Origin: Cladosporium sp. IMV 00045
Lineage: Eukaryota; Ascomycota; Dothideomycetes; Cladosporiales; Cladosporiaceae
DNA: 64,000 bases
Direction of reading: 5' to 3'
Assembly (NCBI GenBank): GCA_001931905.2
Contig: MSJI02000839.1
Location: forward strand, 35,959 to 99,958
Below are positions 13,182 through 24,874 of this stretch, one piece after another. Made by a program: the position numbers and the translations under genes. Each line of letters opens with the position of its first letter. Within the stretch, counting starts at the first letter, position 1. The notes below the pieces were generated by a model. That model saw only the letters and a list, made by a program, of their open reading frames with translations, did not search any database and was not told where the DNA came from.

Positions 13182-15381
13182 ATGTTCATCGAGTTCTCTA
13201 CCCTATGGCTTTTCACCCTCATTTTACACGCTGACGCCGCCCGCCTTGACGAACCCTCCTCAATCCCTGCATACAACCGATCCATCGACAATGGGACCTT
13301 CGGCTACTACCCCACCTGGTCTTTCAAGACCGAAGACGACATTTTCGCGCCCCGAATCAACTGGCTACAGTGGGACCAGCAATGCAACGACGGTACATAC
13401 TATTTTCTCACACCACGAGGATGGGGTATAGAACGTCCAGGTCCCATGATTCTGGATTGGAAAGGCGACTTGGTTTGGACTAAACACTTTGCGAACGAAT
13501 GGGGTGGGCAGGCGTACGATTTCATGGTACAGCATTACCAAGGACAAGAATATTTGACTTTCTGGACGGGCGATGATCGCGTACGAGGACATGGGTCTGG
13601 GAGCTATATGATGGTGAGTGCTGCACGGTGTCGAATCATGATATTGGGCTGCCATGTCCTACAAGCGGCAGCTAGCGCAGGTGTACTGACAGCTGACTTA
13701 GCTCGACTCTTCCTACGAATTAATCCATAATGTGGATGCAGCGAACGGCATGAATGCCGACCTTCACGAATTCCTTCTGACACCAGATGGCACAGCGCTC
13801 ATGACCGTGTACCAGAAGTACCAGTACGACATCTCTGACCGCCGGGTCTTCAACACAACGGATGATCCCAATGATGCGGATCCAAACTGGATATGGGACT
13901 GCTTGCTCCAGGAGATATCCGTGGACACCAGGAGCGTCATTTTCCAATGGCGTGCATCTGATCACATCGACATCAACGACACGTACCATATGATCGCGCG
14001 TGCAGGCAACCACGAGGACCCGTTCGATTGGTTCCACTTGAACAGCATCCGGAAGGACGAGCTTGGAAACTACTTGATCTCCGCCCGGTACACCCACAGC
14101 GTCACCTACATAGACGGCAGAACGGGCGATGTGATCTGGGTTCTGGGCGGAAAGAGCAATATGTTCATGGATCTCAGCAATGGGTCTGCCATCAACTTCG
14201 CCTGGCAGCATGATGCGCAATTCGTGCCGCCTGAAGCTTTTCCTGAGCTGTATGAACCGCCGAGAGATCAACCGGGATACACTACAAGGTTGCTGTCTCT
14301 GTTCGACAACGCCGCAGAAGATCAGAACTACATGTATGGCGAAGATCTGTCCCGCGGTCTACTACTGGAGATCACCTTCCCGACTCCCGGATATCGCAAG
14401 TTTGGCAGTCGTGGAAGCAGTCGAGATATCTCCCACTTGCGACACCTGGCCGACAAGTCCAATGCCCGAATCAGTAGTACTGCGAAACTGGCAAAGCCAG
14501 ACCTACCGTATCCCAGCTACGAGCACAACGAACTTCAAGACGTCGAAATTAACCGCCTGAAGATTAGTCAAATCAACAGCTCCAACCCGACCCACACGGC
14601 AAGAGTGATCCAGATCTTCTCCAACCCATCTCACGTCCGCTCCTCCTCCCAAGGATCACTGCAACTCCTGCCCCCATCATTCAATCATTCCGACGCCCGA
14701 GTCTTCGTCGGCTACGGTCTAAACGCCGTCTTCACCGAATTCGACGCCAACGGCACAGCCCTCTGCGACGCGCACTTCGGATCCGTGACGTCCTGGGAGC
14801 GCGGCGACATCCAGAGTTACCGCGCTTACAAATTCCCATGGATCGGAAGGCCCAATTACCAGCCGCGAATCGCCATGGACGAAACGAGAGAGAATGTATA
14901 CGTTAGCTGGAACGGAGCAACCGAAGTGAAAACATGGCTACTGCAAGCAAGCGACGAGGCGAACGATGAAGAAGCCCACTCCACCAGCTGGCGAGAACTG
15001 CAACGCAAGCGAAAATCTTCTTTCGAAACCGAGTTCACCCTCCCCCAACCCCTCCTCCCAAAGGAAAGGTACATCCGCATCCTCGCCCTCTCATCCACCA
15101 ACTCAACCCTAGAACACGGCATCACTCCCATCCTCGACCGCGCCGCCCCACGCGAAATCCCTGAACACGACGAAGACAAAGATCAAGTTCAACAAACCAC
15201 CTCCGCAGAAACACACCTCTCCCCCTCCAAGATCGTACTCGCAGGCTTCCTCGCCGTAATGGCGGGTTTCACGCTCTTCGAGGCGTACAGGCGGTATTTG
15301 TGCTGGAAAATCGGGAGACCGGCGGTTGGGGCTGTGAGGTGGAGGAAGGTGGAGGGGTATAGGCTTTTGGGGGACAGTTGA
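13182..15381 (+). CDS. Arylsulfotransferase-like (ASST) secreted/membrane protein
   Basis: ATG 13182 begins a signal peptide (MFIEFSTLWLFTLILHADA). Exon 1 is 13182-13613, the intron 13614-13701 (88 nt, GTGAGT...TAG), exon 2 13702-15381; total 703 aa. The sequence matches the fungal arylsulfotransferase family (Arylsulfotran_2 type): PGPMILDWKGDLVW, DLHEFLLTPDGTALMTVY, WIWDCLLQEI, DWFHLNSIRKDELGNYLISAR, IDGRTGDVIWVLGG and INFAWQHDAQF, which are beta-propeller blades. The His of FHLNSI and of WQHDA are candidates for the family's conserved histidines. A membrane helix near the C terminus (IVLAGFLAVMAGFTLFEAY) with a short basic tail predicts a type I anchored protein. The substrate in fungi is unknown, and sulfotransfer activity is assumed from the family name only. 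Confidence 0.85.
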
Positions 15382-16145
15382 ATTCCTTTTGTTTGGGGGT
15401 TTAGCGCTTTTTTGGGATGTGAATTGTTGGCGTTCAGGTCTTCTTATTGACCATACAAGTTTGGGTTGTAGGTGATGGAGGGTGGTTTCATCGTATTTGT
15501 TGCAAGGTTGCTTTGGGTCGTATATCAGGACTCCGCTTTTGTGTTATCAAGACGATTTTCAAGTACCGAAGGCAATTCATTGCTGACGAGGGCACACGGC
15601 ATAGTCTTTGAGACCCACGTATATCACATATGGGCTACTTCGTAGTCATCCTAGTACGATGTTTCGAAAGTGTTGGACGGTAAGAAAGGATTCAGAAAGT
15701 GGGAGTTTCAAGAGATACCACGAAAATGAAGTCTCAGTGAGAAATAACATGGCACATGAGTGCGGCGCGTTGTAACAAGATGCTCATGATCTCGATCGTT
15801 TGCCAAACAACATCAGTTCGAGGTCCAAACAAAAATAAGGAAGTGAAGTCGAGTTAAACACTCACGAGTCGCCTGATATTCTAGGCGCCTGAGCGACGGC
15901 TTGTGCCGAGGGAGCCTGACGTGGGACACCCCCGGGCCGGACAAGACAGCGGGCGAATAATTCCCACGACATCTGCTAACCACAGTCAGGCTACACCTCC
16001 AACTTTTTGGGACAGAGCACCCCTCATTGGAGTTGATATTCAAGAGCCTTCTGGACCTGGCGTTGCGACAGACCAACTATACACTCACGCCTGTGTCAAT
16101 CCTTTGTCAAGTTACAAGCGCAAAAGCGCTTTCTAAGTATTCAAG
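15382..16145. other. Intergenic region upstream of CCT3
   Basis: It holds the 3' flank of the arylsulfotransferase-like gene and the CCT3 promoter. No gene or RNA was recognised. Confidence 0.5.
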
Positions 16146-17856
16146 ATGCAGGCCCCAGTCATGTTCGTCAGTAAGTGTTTGACCTACACCTTGAATCAGG
16201 CAATACAACAATATGCTGACTACCTAACCAGACACCGGCAACGGTGAGCGCCAAACCGGCCGCCAAGCCCAAATGTCCAACATCACCGCCGCAAAGACCG
16301 TAGCAGACATCATCCGATCATGCTTGGGCCCCAAGGCCATGCTGAAGATGCTTCTGGACCCCATGGGCGGCATCGTCCTCACAAACGACGGCCACGCCAT
16401 CCTGAGAGAAATCGAGGTTGCGCACCCGGCGGCGAAGAGCATGATTGAGCTGGCAAGGACGCAGGACGAGGAGGTCGGAGACGGCACCACCACGGTCATC
16501 ATTCTGGCGGGAGAGATGCTCGCGCTTTCGTTACCACAACTCGACCGTCACATCCACCCCGTCGTTATCATCCAAGCCTACAAGAGAGCCCTCAGCGACG
16601 CGCTCGCCGTCATTGAGGAGGTTTCAATCCCCGTGGACATCGACAACACCGACCAGATGAGGCAGCTGATTGGCTCTTCCATCGGCACCAAATTCACTTC
16701 GAGGTGGATGGACCTGATGTGCGACCTGGCTCTCAAGGCTGTGCGCACGGTGAGCCACCACGCCGGTGGTGGCAAGCAGGAGGTGGACATCAAGCGCTAC
16801 GCACGTGTGGAGAAGGTTCCCGGCGGCGAGATCGAGGACTCGTGCGTGCTGGACGGTGTTATGCTGAACAAGGACATCACACACCCCAAGATGCGCAGAC
16901 GGATAGAGAACCCCCGCATTGTGCTGCTCGACTGCACATTGGAGTACAAGAAGGGCGAGTCGCAAACGAACATTGAGATCACCAAGGAGGAGGACTGGAA
17001 CCGCGTGCTGCAGATTGAGGAGGAGCAGGTCAAGGCCATGTGCGATGCCATCATCGCCGTCAAGCCTGATCTTGTCATCACCGAGAAGGGTGTTTCCGAC
17101 CTTGCCCAGCACTTCCTTGTCAAGCACAACATCACCGCCCTCCGCCGCGTAAGAAAGACGGACAACAACCGCATTGCCCGTGCCACTGGCGCTACTATCG
17201 TGAACTCTGTCTACGACCTGACCGAGCGCGATGTCGGCACCCACTGCGGTCTCTTCGAGATCTCTAAGATTGGCGACGAGTACTTCACTTTCCTCACCCA
17301 GTGCAAGGACCCCAAGGCCTGCACGATCCTCCTCCGCGGTCCCTCAAAAGACATCCTCAACGAGATCGACCGCAACCTGGCGGATGCCATGGCTGTGGCC
17401 AGAAACGTCATCTTCCACCCCTTCCTCAGCCCCGGTGGTGGCGCCTCAGAGATGGCCGTCTCCGTCCGTCTGTCGCAGAAGGCCAAGGCGGTCGAGGGTG
17501 TTGCACAGTGGCCCTACCGCGCCGTCGCCGAGGCGATGGAGGTCATCCCCCGTACTCTCATCCAGAACGCCGGTTCCTCGCCCATCCGCGTTCTCACTCA
17601 GCTCCGCGCAAAGCACGCCGAGGACGCCAACAAGACCGGCGCCCAAGGCGGCGGCACCTGGGGTATCGACGGTGAGGCCGGTAAGGTGGTTGACATGAAG
17701 GAGTTCGGCGTGTGGGAGCCTCAGGCCGTGAAGTTGCAGAGCATCAAGACGGCCGTTGAGAGCGCATGCTTGCTCCTCAGAGTCGATGACATCGTCGGCG
17801 CCAAGGCCGCGAAGCAGGGCGGCATGGGCACCGGCGGTGGCGCGGAGGAGGATTAG
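16146..17856 (+). CDS. CCT3: T-complex protein 1 subunit gamma (CCT3)
   Basis: Gamma subunit of the cytosolic group II chaperonin TRiC/CCT, which folds actin, tubulin and other proteins. Exon 1 is very short (16146-16170, MQAPVMFV plus one base); the intron is 16171-16231 (61 nt, GTAAGT, CTAAC branch, CAG); exon 2 is 16232-17856; total 549 aa, normal for the family. After splicing the N terminus reads NTGNGERQTGRQAQMSNI, as expected for CCT3. ATPase motifs are intact: LGPKAMLKMLLDPMGG, TNDGHAIL, and GDGTTTVIILAGEML with the catalytic Asp. The CCT3-type cysteines and the C-terminal nucleotide-binding motif (SPGGGASEM) are present, and the protein ends in a Gly-rich tail. Confidence 0.97.
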
Positions 17857-18801
17857 ATGTCACGAACGTACTAGAATTAAAGAAAAAGGGCTGTATGAAA
17901 CGCGAATATGTGATACCCTTACCTCCCTCTACCTCCCAGCGGTTTGCGCGTCGTCCAGGTAATATGTGTGGTTTGACCAAGGTGATCAGACACTGCGCCG
18001 CTGGGTGTCCACGCACATTCCCATGTATTAAAGGTGTGGTTGCGGTGGTCGAGCGTTGAGTCCGAAACACATCCTGTTTCCACGCTTTCCCTCCGCAACG
18101 GAGAAGGGATCTCAGGGCAGCATGGACATGGAGAAAGAGCATTTTGACTGCACATTTCGCCCAATCGTGAAGCCGTCGACCGTCCGCGATCCGCTCCGCA
18201 TGGTGTCGCACGCGACCAATTGAGCATCTGTCGCCTATCAGGTCCGAAGTTGCTGTGGCTTCCTCAACTTCAACGCTGCCTCGACCCCAGACCGCCTATA
18301 ATACCACGTCGTTATAGCTGCCCCATCCGGCCTAGCACGGCGCCGGATCTCCTTCGCCATGTATGTCTCAGACGCGTGAACGTCTAGCAGTCCCTCCCTC
18401 TCCCCTCCATCCACCAAATGGCTGGGCTTCACGACAACGGGGAGCATGCAAGACCACTCTCGAGCTCCACCGCGTCGCGCAAGCGGTGAGTGGCGGCCCG
18501 TGGTGGGTGGGTGGGAGACGGCTGGTATATGCCCACAGTTATCCATGTGTGCTGAAGGTAAAACGGGCGAGGCAGGGAACACGCAAAGCAGTGATAGTGC
18601 CCGTTCCTCTCCCTACCTGCTACTCCTTATAAGCGTTGCGGTGCACCCAGGGCTGGCCGGCAAATGGCGTCTTTCAACTTCGACATCTACTCCAAGAGTT
18701 CCTACTTTGAAGCCTACAACAATCACTCTTTGAAAGAGCATCTCAACCGCGCCAAACGTGCCCTCTCCGACTTCCTCTCAACCCTCCGCATCACCAACGC
18801 A
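17857..18801. other. Intergenic region
   Basis: It holds the CCT3 3' flank and the promoter/leader of the chitin-binding gene. The frame upstream of 18802 is open back to an ATG at 18664, so part of this region could be coding if that start is used. Nothing else was recognised. Confidence 0.5.
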
Positions 18802-19469
18802 ATGCACGCCACTTTCATCCTCGGCACCGTCCTCGCGGCCGCCACCGCTGCCATCGCCTACCCTCGTGCCTCTCAACGCCCTCTCGCCGCCACAGACAAC
18901 CCCCAGGAGACGTGGGACTCATCCTTCTCCGACGCGTGCACAAAGGAGGGTTTCTTCCGCTCGCCCAAATCATGCCAGCAATTCCACCGCTGTGCCCGCG
19001 GCGTCCCCGGCAGCTCCGAGCTCGTCCGTTACCAGTTCGAGTGTCCCGCCGACCAAATATACTGCCCTAGCCAGATCGCCTGCGTGCACCCTTGGGCGTG
19101 TGCGGAGCCTTGTCGGGAGCCTGAGGAGCAAATCAGGGGTGCCAACAGGCCGACGTCGACGGGTAGGAAGTCGGGCAAGGCGTGCAAGCCTTTCGTCTGC
19201 GAGAGGCCGGGTACTTTCGCAGACCCTCTGAACTGCAACAGGTGAGTTGATCTTGCTACCTTATCCATTGATCGATTGATGAAAGAGAAACTAACGAAGC
19301 AACCAATAGATTCCAAGAGTGCGAGAGCATCTTCGTCGACGGCGACATCAAGCTGCTGCAGACACACGGCGACTGCCCCGCGGGCGAGATCTTCTGCTCC
19401 ATCGTCGGCGCTTGCGGAAAGGAAGAGGCTTGCCCTCAGAAGTGCGACAGGACTTGCACGATCGTGTAG
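18802..19469 (+). CDS. Secreted CBM14/peritrophin-like chitin-binding protein
   Basis: I chose ATG 18802 because it gives a clean signal peptide (MHATFILGTVLAAATAAIAYP). An in-frame ATG at 18664 would add 46 polar residues in front of it. Exon 1 is 18802-19241, the intron 19242-19309 (68 nt, GTGAGT...CTAAC...TAG), exon 2 19310-19469; total 199 aa. Two Cys-rich repeats fit the chitin-binding type 2 pattern. The first runs CTKEGFFRSPKSCQQFHRC to CPADQIYCPSQIACVHPWAC; the second runs VCERPGTFADPLNC to CPAGEIFCSIVGACGKEEAC. The intron interrupts the second repeat. Such domains are common in arthropods, and in fungi are known from chitin-shielding effectors of the Avr4 type. Binding chitin at the cell wall is inference from the fold. 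Confidence 0.78.
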
Positions 19470-20457
19470 AGCAAATGGGTCTCACACGGCATGAACAAAC
19501 GATAAAACGAAACGCGCTAGAACTTCTCTTCTTGAACGGGTTCATCAGAGAAGCAAACGCTTCTGAATGATTGAACTCGAAGATACATTTTTTTGGGATG
19601 GCTTGACATTAAACTCATGGATGGAAAATGGCCTTGGACGATCTCATACTACAGGCCGCGGGAAGGCTTTTCCCTGCTCACGGGGTTGGCAAACGCAAAC
19701 GAATTGTGCATCGGAAGAAGGCTGGGTTCTTCTTTCGGCCGGTGCTAGATTTAACGATTGAAATGTATGAAATGTATATGGCGGCTTTCGCCTGTTGATA
19801 TCTTGTCTTGTTTTCTCCTGTCGTTTTTCATTGTCTTCCGTTCCTTTCCAAGTATGCCTTTCGCGATGCCGACTAATATAGTGCACGGCAGTGTCCTCAA
19901 ATAAAACGATACTGAAAAAATGAATGGTTTATCTACTATTGAGCAAACAGTCTATCATCTTCCACACATGTCTTACATAAGGTCAGGTTACACAAGACCG
20001 TCATATATCATATCCAAATTTGGCTTCGATGGCTTCATTCGCAGCAGCCAACCAGCAGCAAGAGACGGCAATCCCAGACTCGCTCACAGAAACGCCACCC
20101 CGCTACAGCCAACGAGCAGCGGAGGGGGCATCCTTGGACTTCGCTTAACGCACCGCGGCGCCTCGCACAAGACCACCCACCCATCTCCAAGGGACCGCGG
20201 GCACCACACCCACCTTGCCTCCTCCATACCTCAGTCCTTACTTCATCCTCTCACCTACCGGGAATTCCATGTCGACACATCCCAAGCACCACCGCGCCGC
20301 CGCGACTTTGCGCGCGAGGGTATGACCCGCCAGAGAAGAGAGATGCGCTTGTCGCTAGGAAGTCAACAACAACAACGATAGTCTCAACGCCACCACCAGC
20401 CCAGCAACACCAGCGCATAGTCCGCATCCCTTGCGGCGCGCTCACCAAACTGCACAC
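19470..20457. other. Intergenic region upstream of the BTB gene
   Basis: It holds the 3' flank of the chitin-binding gene, then a long C-rich leader towards 20458 with (CAA)n near 20366-20379. Short frames here have no recognisable content. Confidence 0.5.
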
Positions 20458-22089
20458 ATGGTCTCCCGCCATCCGGCGCCTGTCTACGCCGACATCCCAG
20501 CGCCACCTCCAGGCGCTCCGGCGACGGCACCAGCACCGCGCGCATCCTCAGTAGCCTCGGGCAGATCAGCGACGAGACGACACCGGCACGCACGAACTCA
20601 CCATGGGGGAACGAACGGCTACGTGCCGCAGAACGAGTTTCCGGTCTTCTCACACACCGGCGATGTTGAAATCGTGTTGAGCAATGCGAGCGGAAGGCGG
20701 GAACACAGATACCTCCTGCACCGGTTGATCTTAAGCCAGTGCTCTGGTTTCTTCGAGGCTGGGACAAGAGCCGAATGGAGCAGGACGGGTGCTCTGGACG
20801 ATGTGCGAAGCGCAAATGGATTGGGACCGATTGGAGAGAGTAGCGTTGCCGGCAGCAGCAGTACGCGGACAAGCAGCACCGAACGACGACCGTCTTTCGA
20901 TCAGCCCAAGAAGCGTTGGAAGTACACTCTCGACTGGCACGACGCTGGTGACGAAGATGTGCCCATGCTTGTGCAAGACACGTCGATGCCTTCGATCTTC
21001 GGTGGCCGAGAGGCACCGCCGGCTGTGCGCAACAAGCCTCCAACTTCGAATGACGGCTTCTTTCGCAGCATGGGCAACTTCTCGGCTCTGAACTTGAACG
21101 AACGAGCGCAGCAGAGCGCACCTGTCGAACCTGGAGACGAAGTGCTGAAAGACTACGACAACTTGTTTCGCACCATGTATCAATATCCGCCTGTTTTGGA
21201 CACTGTGAATATTGCCACGGCCTATACTGAGTGCAAGGCTCTTCTGCATTTGGCCGACATGTATGATGCCTTGGAAATTGTTGGCACACGCGTGGACCAC
21301 CACCTTCTTCGCTTTGGAGCCCGTCTTTTCAAACAGATCGCAAAGTATCCGCCCTCGTACCTTAAACTTGGCTATCTCGCCAGATCGCACACTATTTTCT
21401 CCGAGGCTCTCATTCACGTCGTTGGACAGTGGCCTCTAGCCCGGCCTCAACTGAACCAGATCGATGGCGGGATTATGGACTTGATAGAAGACAAACATGA
21501 CGAGTTGGAGGACACGAAGACCCGCGTTGAGATGAAACTATGGCGCCTTACGCTCACTACGAGCCGAGGTGAACGGGTCACTCCAGCAAATGACTATCTG
21601 AGTTGGCTTGCAATGAGCCTTTTCCGTCAATGGATTGCCGAAAACACAACACCTGGCCCAAGCGGCATCTTGAAAGAGCCGGCACGACCGAGTGCAAATG
21701 ACAGCCGCCACGGTTCGCGCAACAACGCAAGCAGAAGCACGAACCACATAGCATCTCAACGGGCACCACCACCTGCAAATAACCCTACACCAAGCGGTCC
21801 TTTCAACACAGGCAAGATATACCGTCTGCTCGGCTCTTCGACCTCTTCTTCGTATCTCGGGCATGACGAGCTGAAGCGGTTCCTCAAGCTCTCACCAGAG
21901 CTCTACACGCGGGACAATTTGCGCCGATTCGAAAGACGAGTGGAAGAAGTGAAGAACCTGGCTCGCGACGCTGTGAAGCCTCTGATGAGGAACTTTCTCG
22001 AATTGGATCTGACTATGTTTGGTCCAGCGGGTCTAGGGTATCTGACATGCACCAGAGTTGAAGACGCAGACTTCCCTTGGGAAGATTAG
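20458..22089 (+). CDS. BTB/POZ domain protein with an internal insert
   Basis: ATG 20458 gives 543 aa in a single exon. Residues 1-60 are Pro/Ala-rich and disordered. A BTB start follows (FSHTGDVEIVLSNASGR, then HRYLLHRLILSQCSGFFEAG). About 110 low-complexity residues then separate this from the second half of the domain (YDNLFRTMYQYPPVLD, then AYTECKALLHLADMYDALEIV), which continues into a helical BACK-like region (FGARLFKQIAKYPPSYLKLGYLARSHTIFSEALIHVVGQW). A second linker precedes a conserved C-terminal block ending in MRNFLELDLTMFGPAGLGYLTC. BTB proteins often act as Cullin-3 adaptors; no partner domain such as Kelch or MATH is visible, so the role is unknown. Confidence 0.8.
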   Translation: MVSRHPAPVYADIPAPPPGAPATAPAPRASSVASGRSATRRHRHARTHHGGTNGYVPQNEFPVFSHTGDVEIVLSNASGRREHRYLLHRLILSQCSGFFEAGTRAEWSRTGALDDVRSANGLGPIGESSVAGSSSTRTSSTERRPSFDQPKKRWKYTLDWHDAGDEDVPMLVQDTSMPSIFGGREAPPAVRNKPPTSNDGFFRSMGNFSALNLNERAQQSAPVEPGDEVLKDYDNLFRTMYQYPPVLDTVNIATAYTECKALLHLADMYDALEIVGTRVDHHLLRFGARLFKQIAKYPPSYLKLGYLARSHTIFSEALIHVVGQWPLARPQLNQIDGGIMDLIEDKHDELEDTKTRVEMKLWRLTLTTSRGERVTPANDYLSWLAMSLFRQWIAENTTPGPSGILKEPARPSANDSRHGSRNNASRSTNHIASQRAPPPANNPTPSGPFNTGKIYRLLGSSTSSSYLGHDELKRFLKLSPELYTRDNLRRFERRVEEVKNLARDAVKPLMRNFLELDLTMFGPAGLGYLTCTRVEDADFPWED

Positions 22090-22237
22090 AGACAAGACGG
22101 TTACGGATTACGAGCGGCGTTTTTCTTGGGATTTCGGGCTGGATCATTGGTCTTCCTTTTCTGGTTGTTTTATACCCATTTTCTCCAGCTTTTTCCAAAA
22201 ACTTCAATGCAAAAACAAAAACAACAAGTTACAAACC

Positions 22238-23936
22238 TCACTCACCACCCATCAAAAACCTCCTACAAACCCCATCCCACAACAAATCCGCTCCATCCAC
22301 CCCACCCACCCTCTCCGCCAAAGCAAGCAACTTCCCCCTCCTAGTCTTCGGTCCCATATACTCCTCCCACCCAACCACCCTCACCCCCTCCGTGCCCACA
22401 ACACAAACCCTCCCCTCCCCCTCCGTCCACTGATCCCAAGGCTCCTCCCCCTTCGCGACAAACCTCAACACCCTCTGTCTCAAATCCCCAATCACGCTCC
22501 TATCCCCCTCCCCAACCCTCCCCTCACCGCCCCCAGCAGCGCAACAACATCCCACGTATGTGTCGCGCACTCCCCAGCCGGCAAAAGGCCATCGAACGGA
22601 TTCGGCAGATCGAAGAGGATAAGATACGATTTCCCCGCGAAACCGCGCGCTTGCGCCAGCGAAGCGGCGAAGAAGCCGATGTCGCTTTCGAACTGGCAGA
22701 TTTTGCGCAGCGCAGTGGCGTCATTGTCGGTGGGGTGGAGAGAGTAGAGGTCTAGGAGGGCTTGGGCGTGGGTGGGCGAGAGGGTGGAGGTGGCGATTTT
22801 GTGGAAAGTTGATGCGTGGTTGGTGCGGGTGGGGGAGGGGAGGAGGAGGTTGTGGGAGATGCCGCCGTCGTAGGTTGTGGAGGACACAATTTGGGAGGGG
22901 GGAGTGGTGGCGGGTTGCGGGCTGGGTTGGGGGGTTTGTTAGAATGGTTTGAATGTGGATGTTGTGGGAAGGGAATGTTTACCTTTTCCGACTCATGTGT
23001 GCCATGCTTGCGTTTGAGTAGGGGAGTAACTCGGTCGAAGTGCAGGGCAGGCCAACGTATCCGCAATCGCGAATCCGATCGACTGGGAGCTCGATCATGT
23101 CTTTCGCAATATGCTCACTTGAATTATCGGTATCAAGTCCGAGTTTCTTTGCCTGATTCAAGAAATTCTTCTGATGTTCTTTTGGACTCTTGACAGGCAT
23201 GGTGACAAGCGATCCGCTGAATTGAATGCTTCGTTTCCAAACGTTCCTTTTCCCGCTCAGATTATGCGTCGTCACGCTCATACCCCCAGCAGACTGGCCC
23301 ATGGCTGTGATATTGTCTGCATCGCCACCAAAACCGCCAATGAAGCGCTCGATCCAGTCGAAGGCGACTCTTTGATCATGCAGGCCATTGTTTGGGGGCA
23401 TTAGATGGCTTGCCTCCGGAGAGTGGAAGAAGCCTAGCCCTCCGAGTCGATAGTTGATTGAGACGAAGATGTGAGGACACTCTGCTTTTATTGCATCTTC
23501 GCACAGTGTGACGGGGTCGTAGTAGGGCCTTGAACTGGATCCGATAAAGAAGGCGCCTCCGTGGACGAAGATAAGAACTGGTAGTGAGTCGTTTGGTTTG
23601 GTCGATTTGGGCATGGTGATGTTCAATCTTAGACAGTCTTCAGCTTGGTCTTCTTCGTAGCCATCCATGAGATCCAACGGGAATTGGTTGCCTTCGCAGT
23701 CCATCTTGCCTGAGCCCCAGGGTTGGATGCTGGCTGGTGGTGTTTTTGTGGCATCGTAGGGCTGCTGTTCGTCCGCTTGGGGCAGTTTTTCAACAAGAGT
23801 CGCCCTGCCGAAACGCTGTGGTATCTTGCCGTATGGTATATTTAGGAATTGCTTGAAGTCGCCATTTGATCGACCGTTAATGGATCCAAGTGCCGGATGA
23901 TGGACTGTGAGGTCTGGCTTTGCCATTTCGCTTGTT
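22238..23936 (-). CDS. Type-B carboxylesterase/lipase with a frameshift near its C terminus
   Basis: Alpha/beta-hydrolase of the cholinesterase-like class. The start is taken at ATG 23936 (MAKPDLTVHH); the frame is open up to ATG 24061, which would add a basic presequence-like N terminus. Exon 1 ends at 22983; the intron is 22982-22922 (61 nt). Motifs: oxyanion region VLIFVHGGAFFIGSS, nucleophile elbow GQSAGG (GESAGG is usual), YRLGGLGFF and the C-terminal His in GECATHTWD. Just after VVALLGA (about 22515-22534, a G-rich tract) the frame ends early, while the expected C terminus (VIGDLRQRVLRFVAKGEEPW, later LLWDGVCRRFLMGGE) continues in another frame to a stop at 22238. One missing base would reconcile the two. 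This is either a sequencing error in the G run or a recent lesion. Confidence 0.8.
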
Positions 23937-24874
23937 TTAGATGCTGGGAATGAAGATGAGTATCTTAGATTGGTTCTGCGAATGACGAAAGTGCTTTTAG
24001 TTGTAGGTCGACTAACTCCTGACACCCGTAGTTGCATTGTCATCAGATGTATTGTGCACATGTGTTACAATTCAATCCGTCTCAAGATCGTCATGGATGG
24101 CAATAAATCGTGACATCACGATCGAGGCGTGCAGCAATTACATGCAAATGTTCATGTACCTCGTTGCTCTCGTCAACCAAAATCAAAAAGTGGGATTATT
24201 TCGACAATTCTCAATATATGTCGATTTTCAAAAACATAATCGACCTTGAAATGAGAGGTAGGTATGATCATTGCGCTTCGAATCCTTCTGAACTTCTCAG
24301 CCTTTCCACCGGAAGAATTTATGAATCATCTCGTATTATTGAAGATCAGACTCTCTATCCTCATGTGCTTCACGATCGAGTAAAGCAATATAAAATGGGC
24401 GATTTCATCGTCTAGTAATAACTAACATGGTCATGTTTGACATCTCTGCCCGTTCGTCTTCTGCTCGGAAGTTTGTGATCGCAACCAAGGGTTCAGATTG
24501 AACTTTGGTGCATTATAGCAATTAGTCCAGTCTCCTCCATGTAATAGATGTTGAGCACTATGAAGGCCTGGGTGGTTGTATCTTTCTGTCGATCTCGAGA
24601 AATTGATATTACATGCTCAAATTCCAGCGGAGGTGCGCTCATTGGAGCGCTCTTCTCTGCAAACCATGAAACGGCCTGCTTCAAAGAACCTGTCGAAGGG
24701 TCGGCAGAGATCTCCATGGGCTCTAAATGTCTCAACCGTGTACACGCAGAGAATGCATGCCTTCTGCCTCGGCCGTTGTGGACACGCAGTATGTGGCAAT
24801 CCAGACAGCCTCGGAGGCATCCCGGATCCCTGAGGCACAGCGGCGTCGCAGTGAGTACGACCTTGCCAATGCAA
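23937..24874. other. Intergenic region
   Basis: It lies between the esterase start and the stop of the CHY gene, both on the minus strand. It is relatively A/T-rich at 24060-24420. No gene or tRNA was recognised. Confidence 0.5.

Noticed and set aside
19920..20381. A 153-codon plus-strand frame before the BTB gene
   Set aside because: Its composition is low-complexity with no domain, and it lies in the probable leader of the BTB gene.
22515..22542. A 28-nt GT...AG intron to explain the esterase frame change
   Set aside because: It is too short for a spliceosomal intron and has no branch site; the other introns in this window are 51 nt or longer.
24280..24300. Possible tRNA T-loop (TTCGAATCC)
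   Set aside because: No matching acceptor or D-arm sequence was found upstream at tRNA distance.
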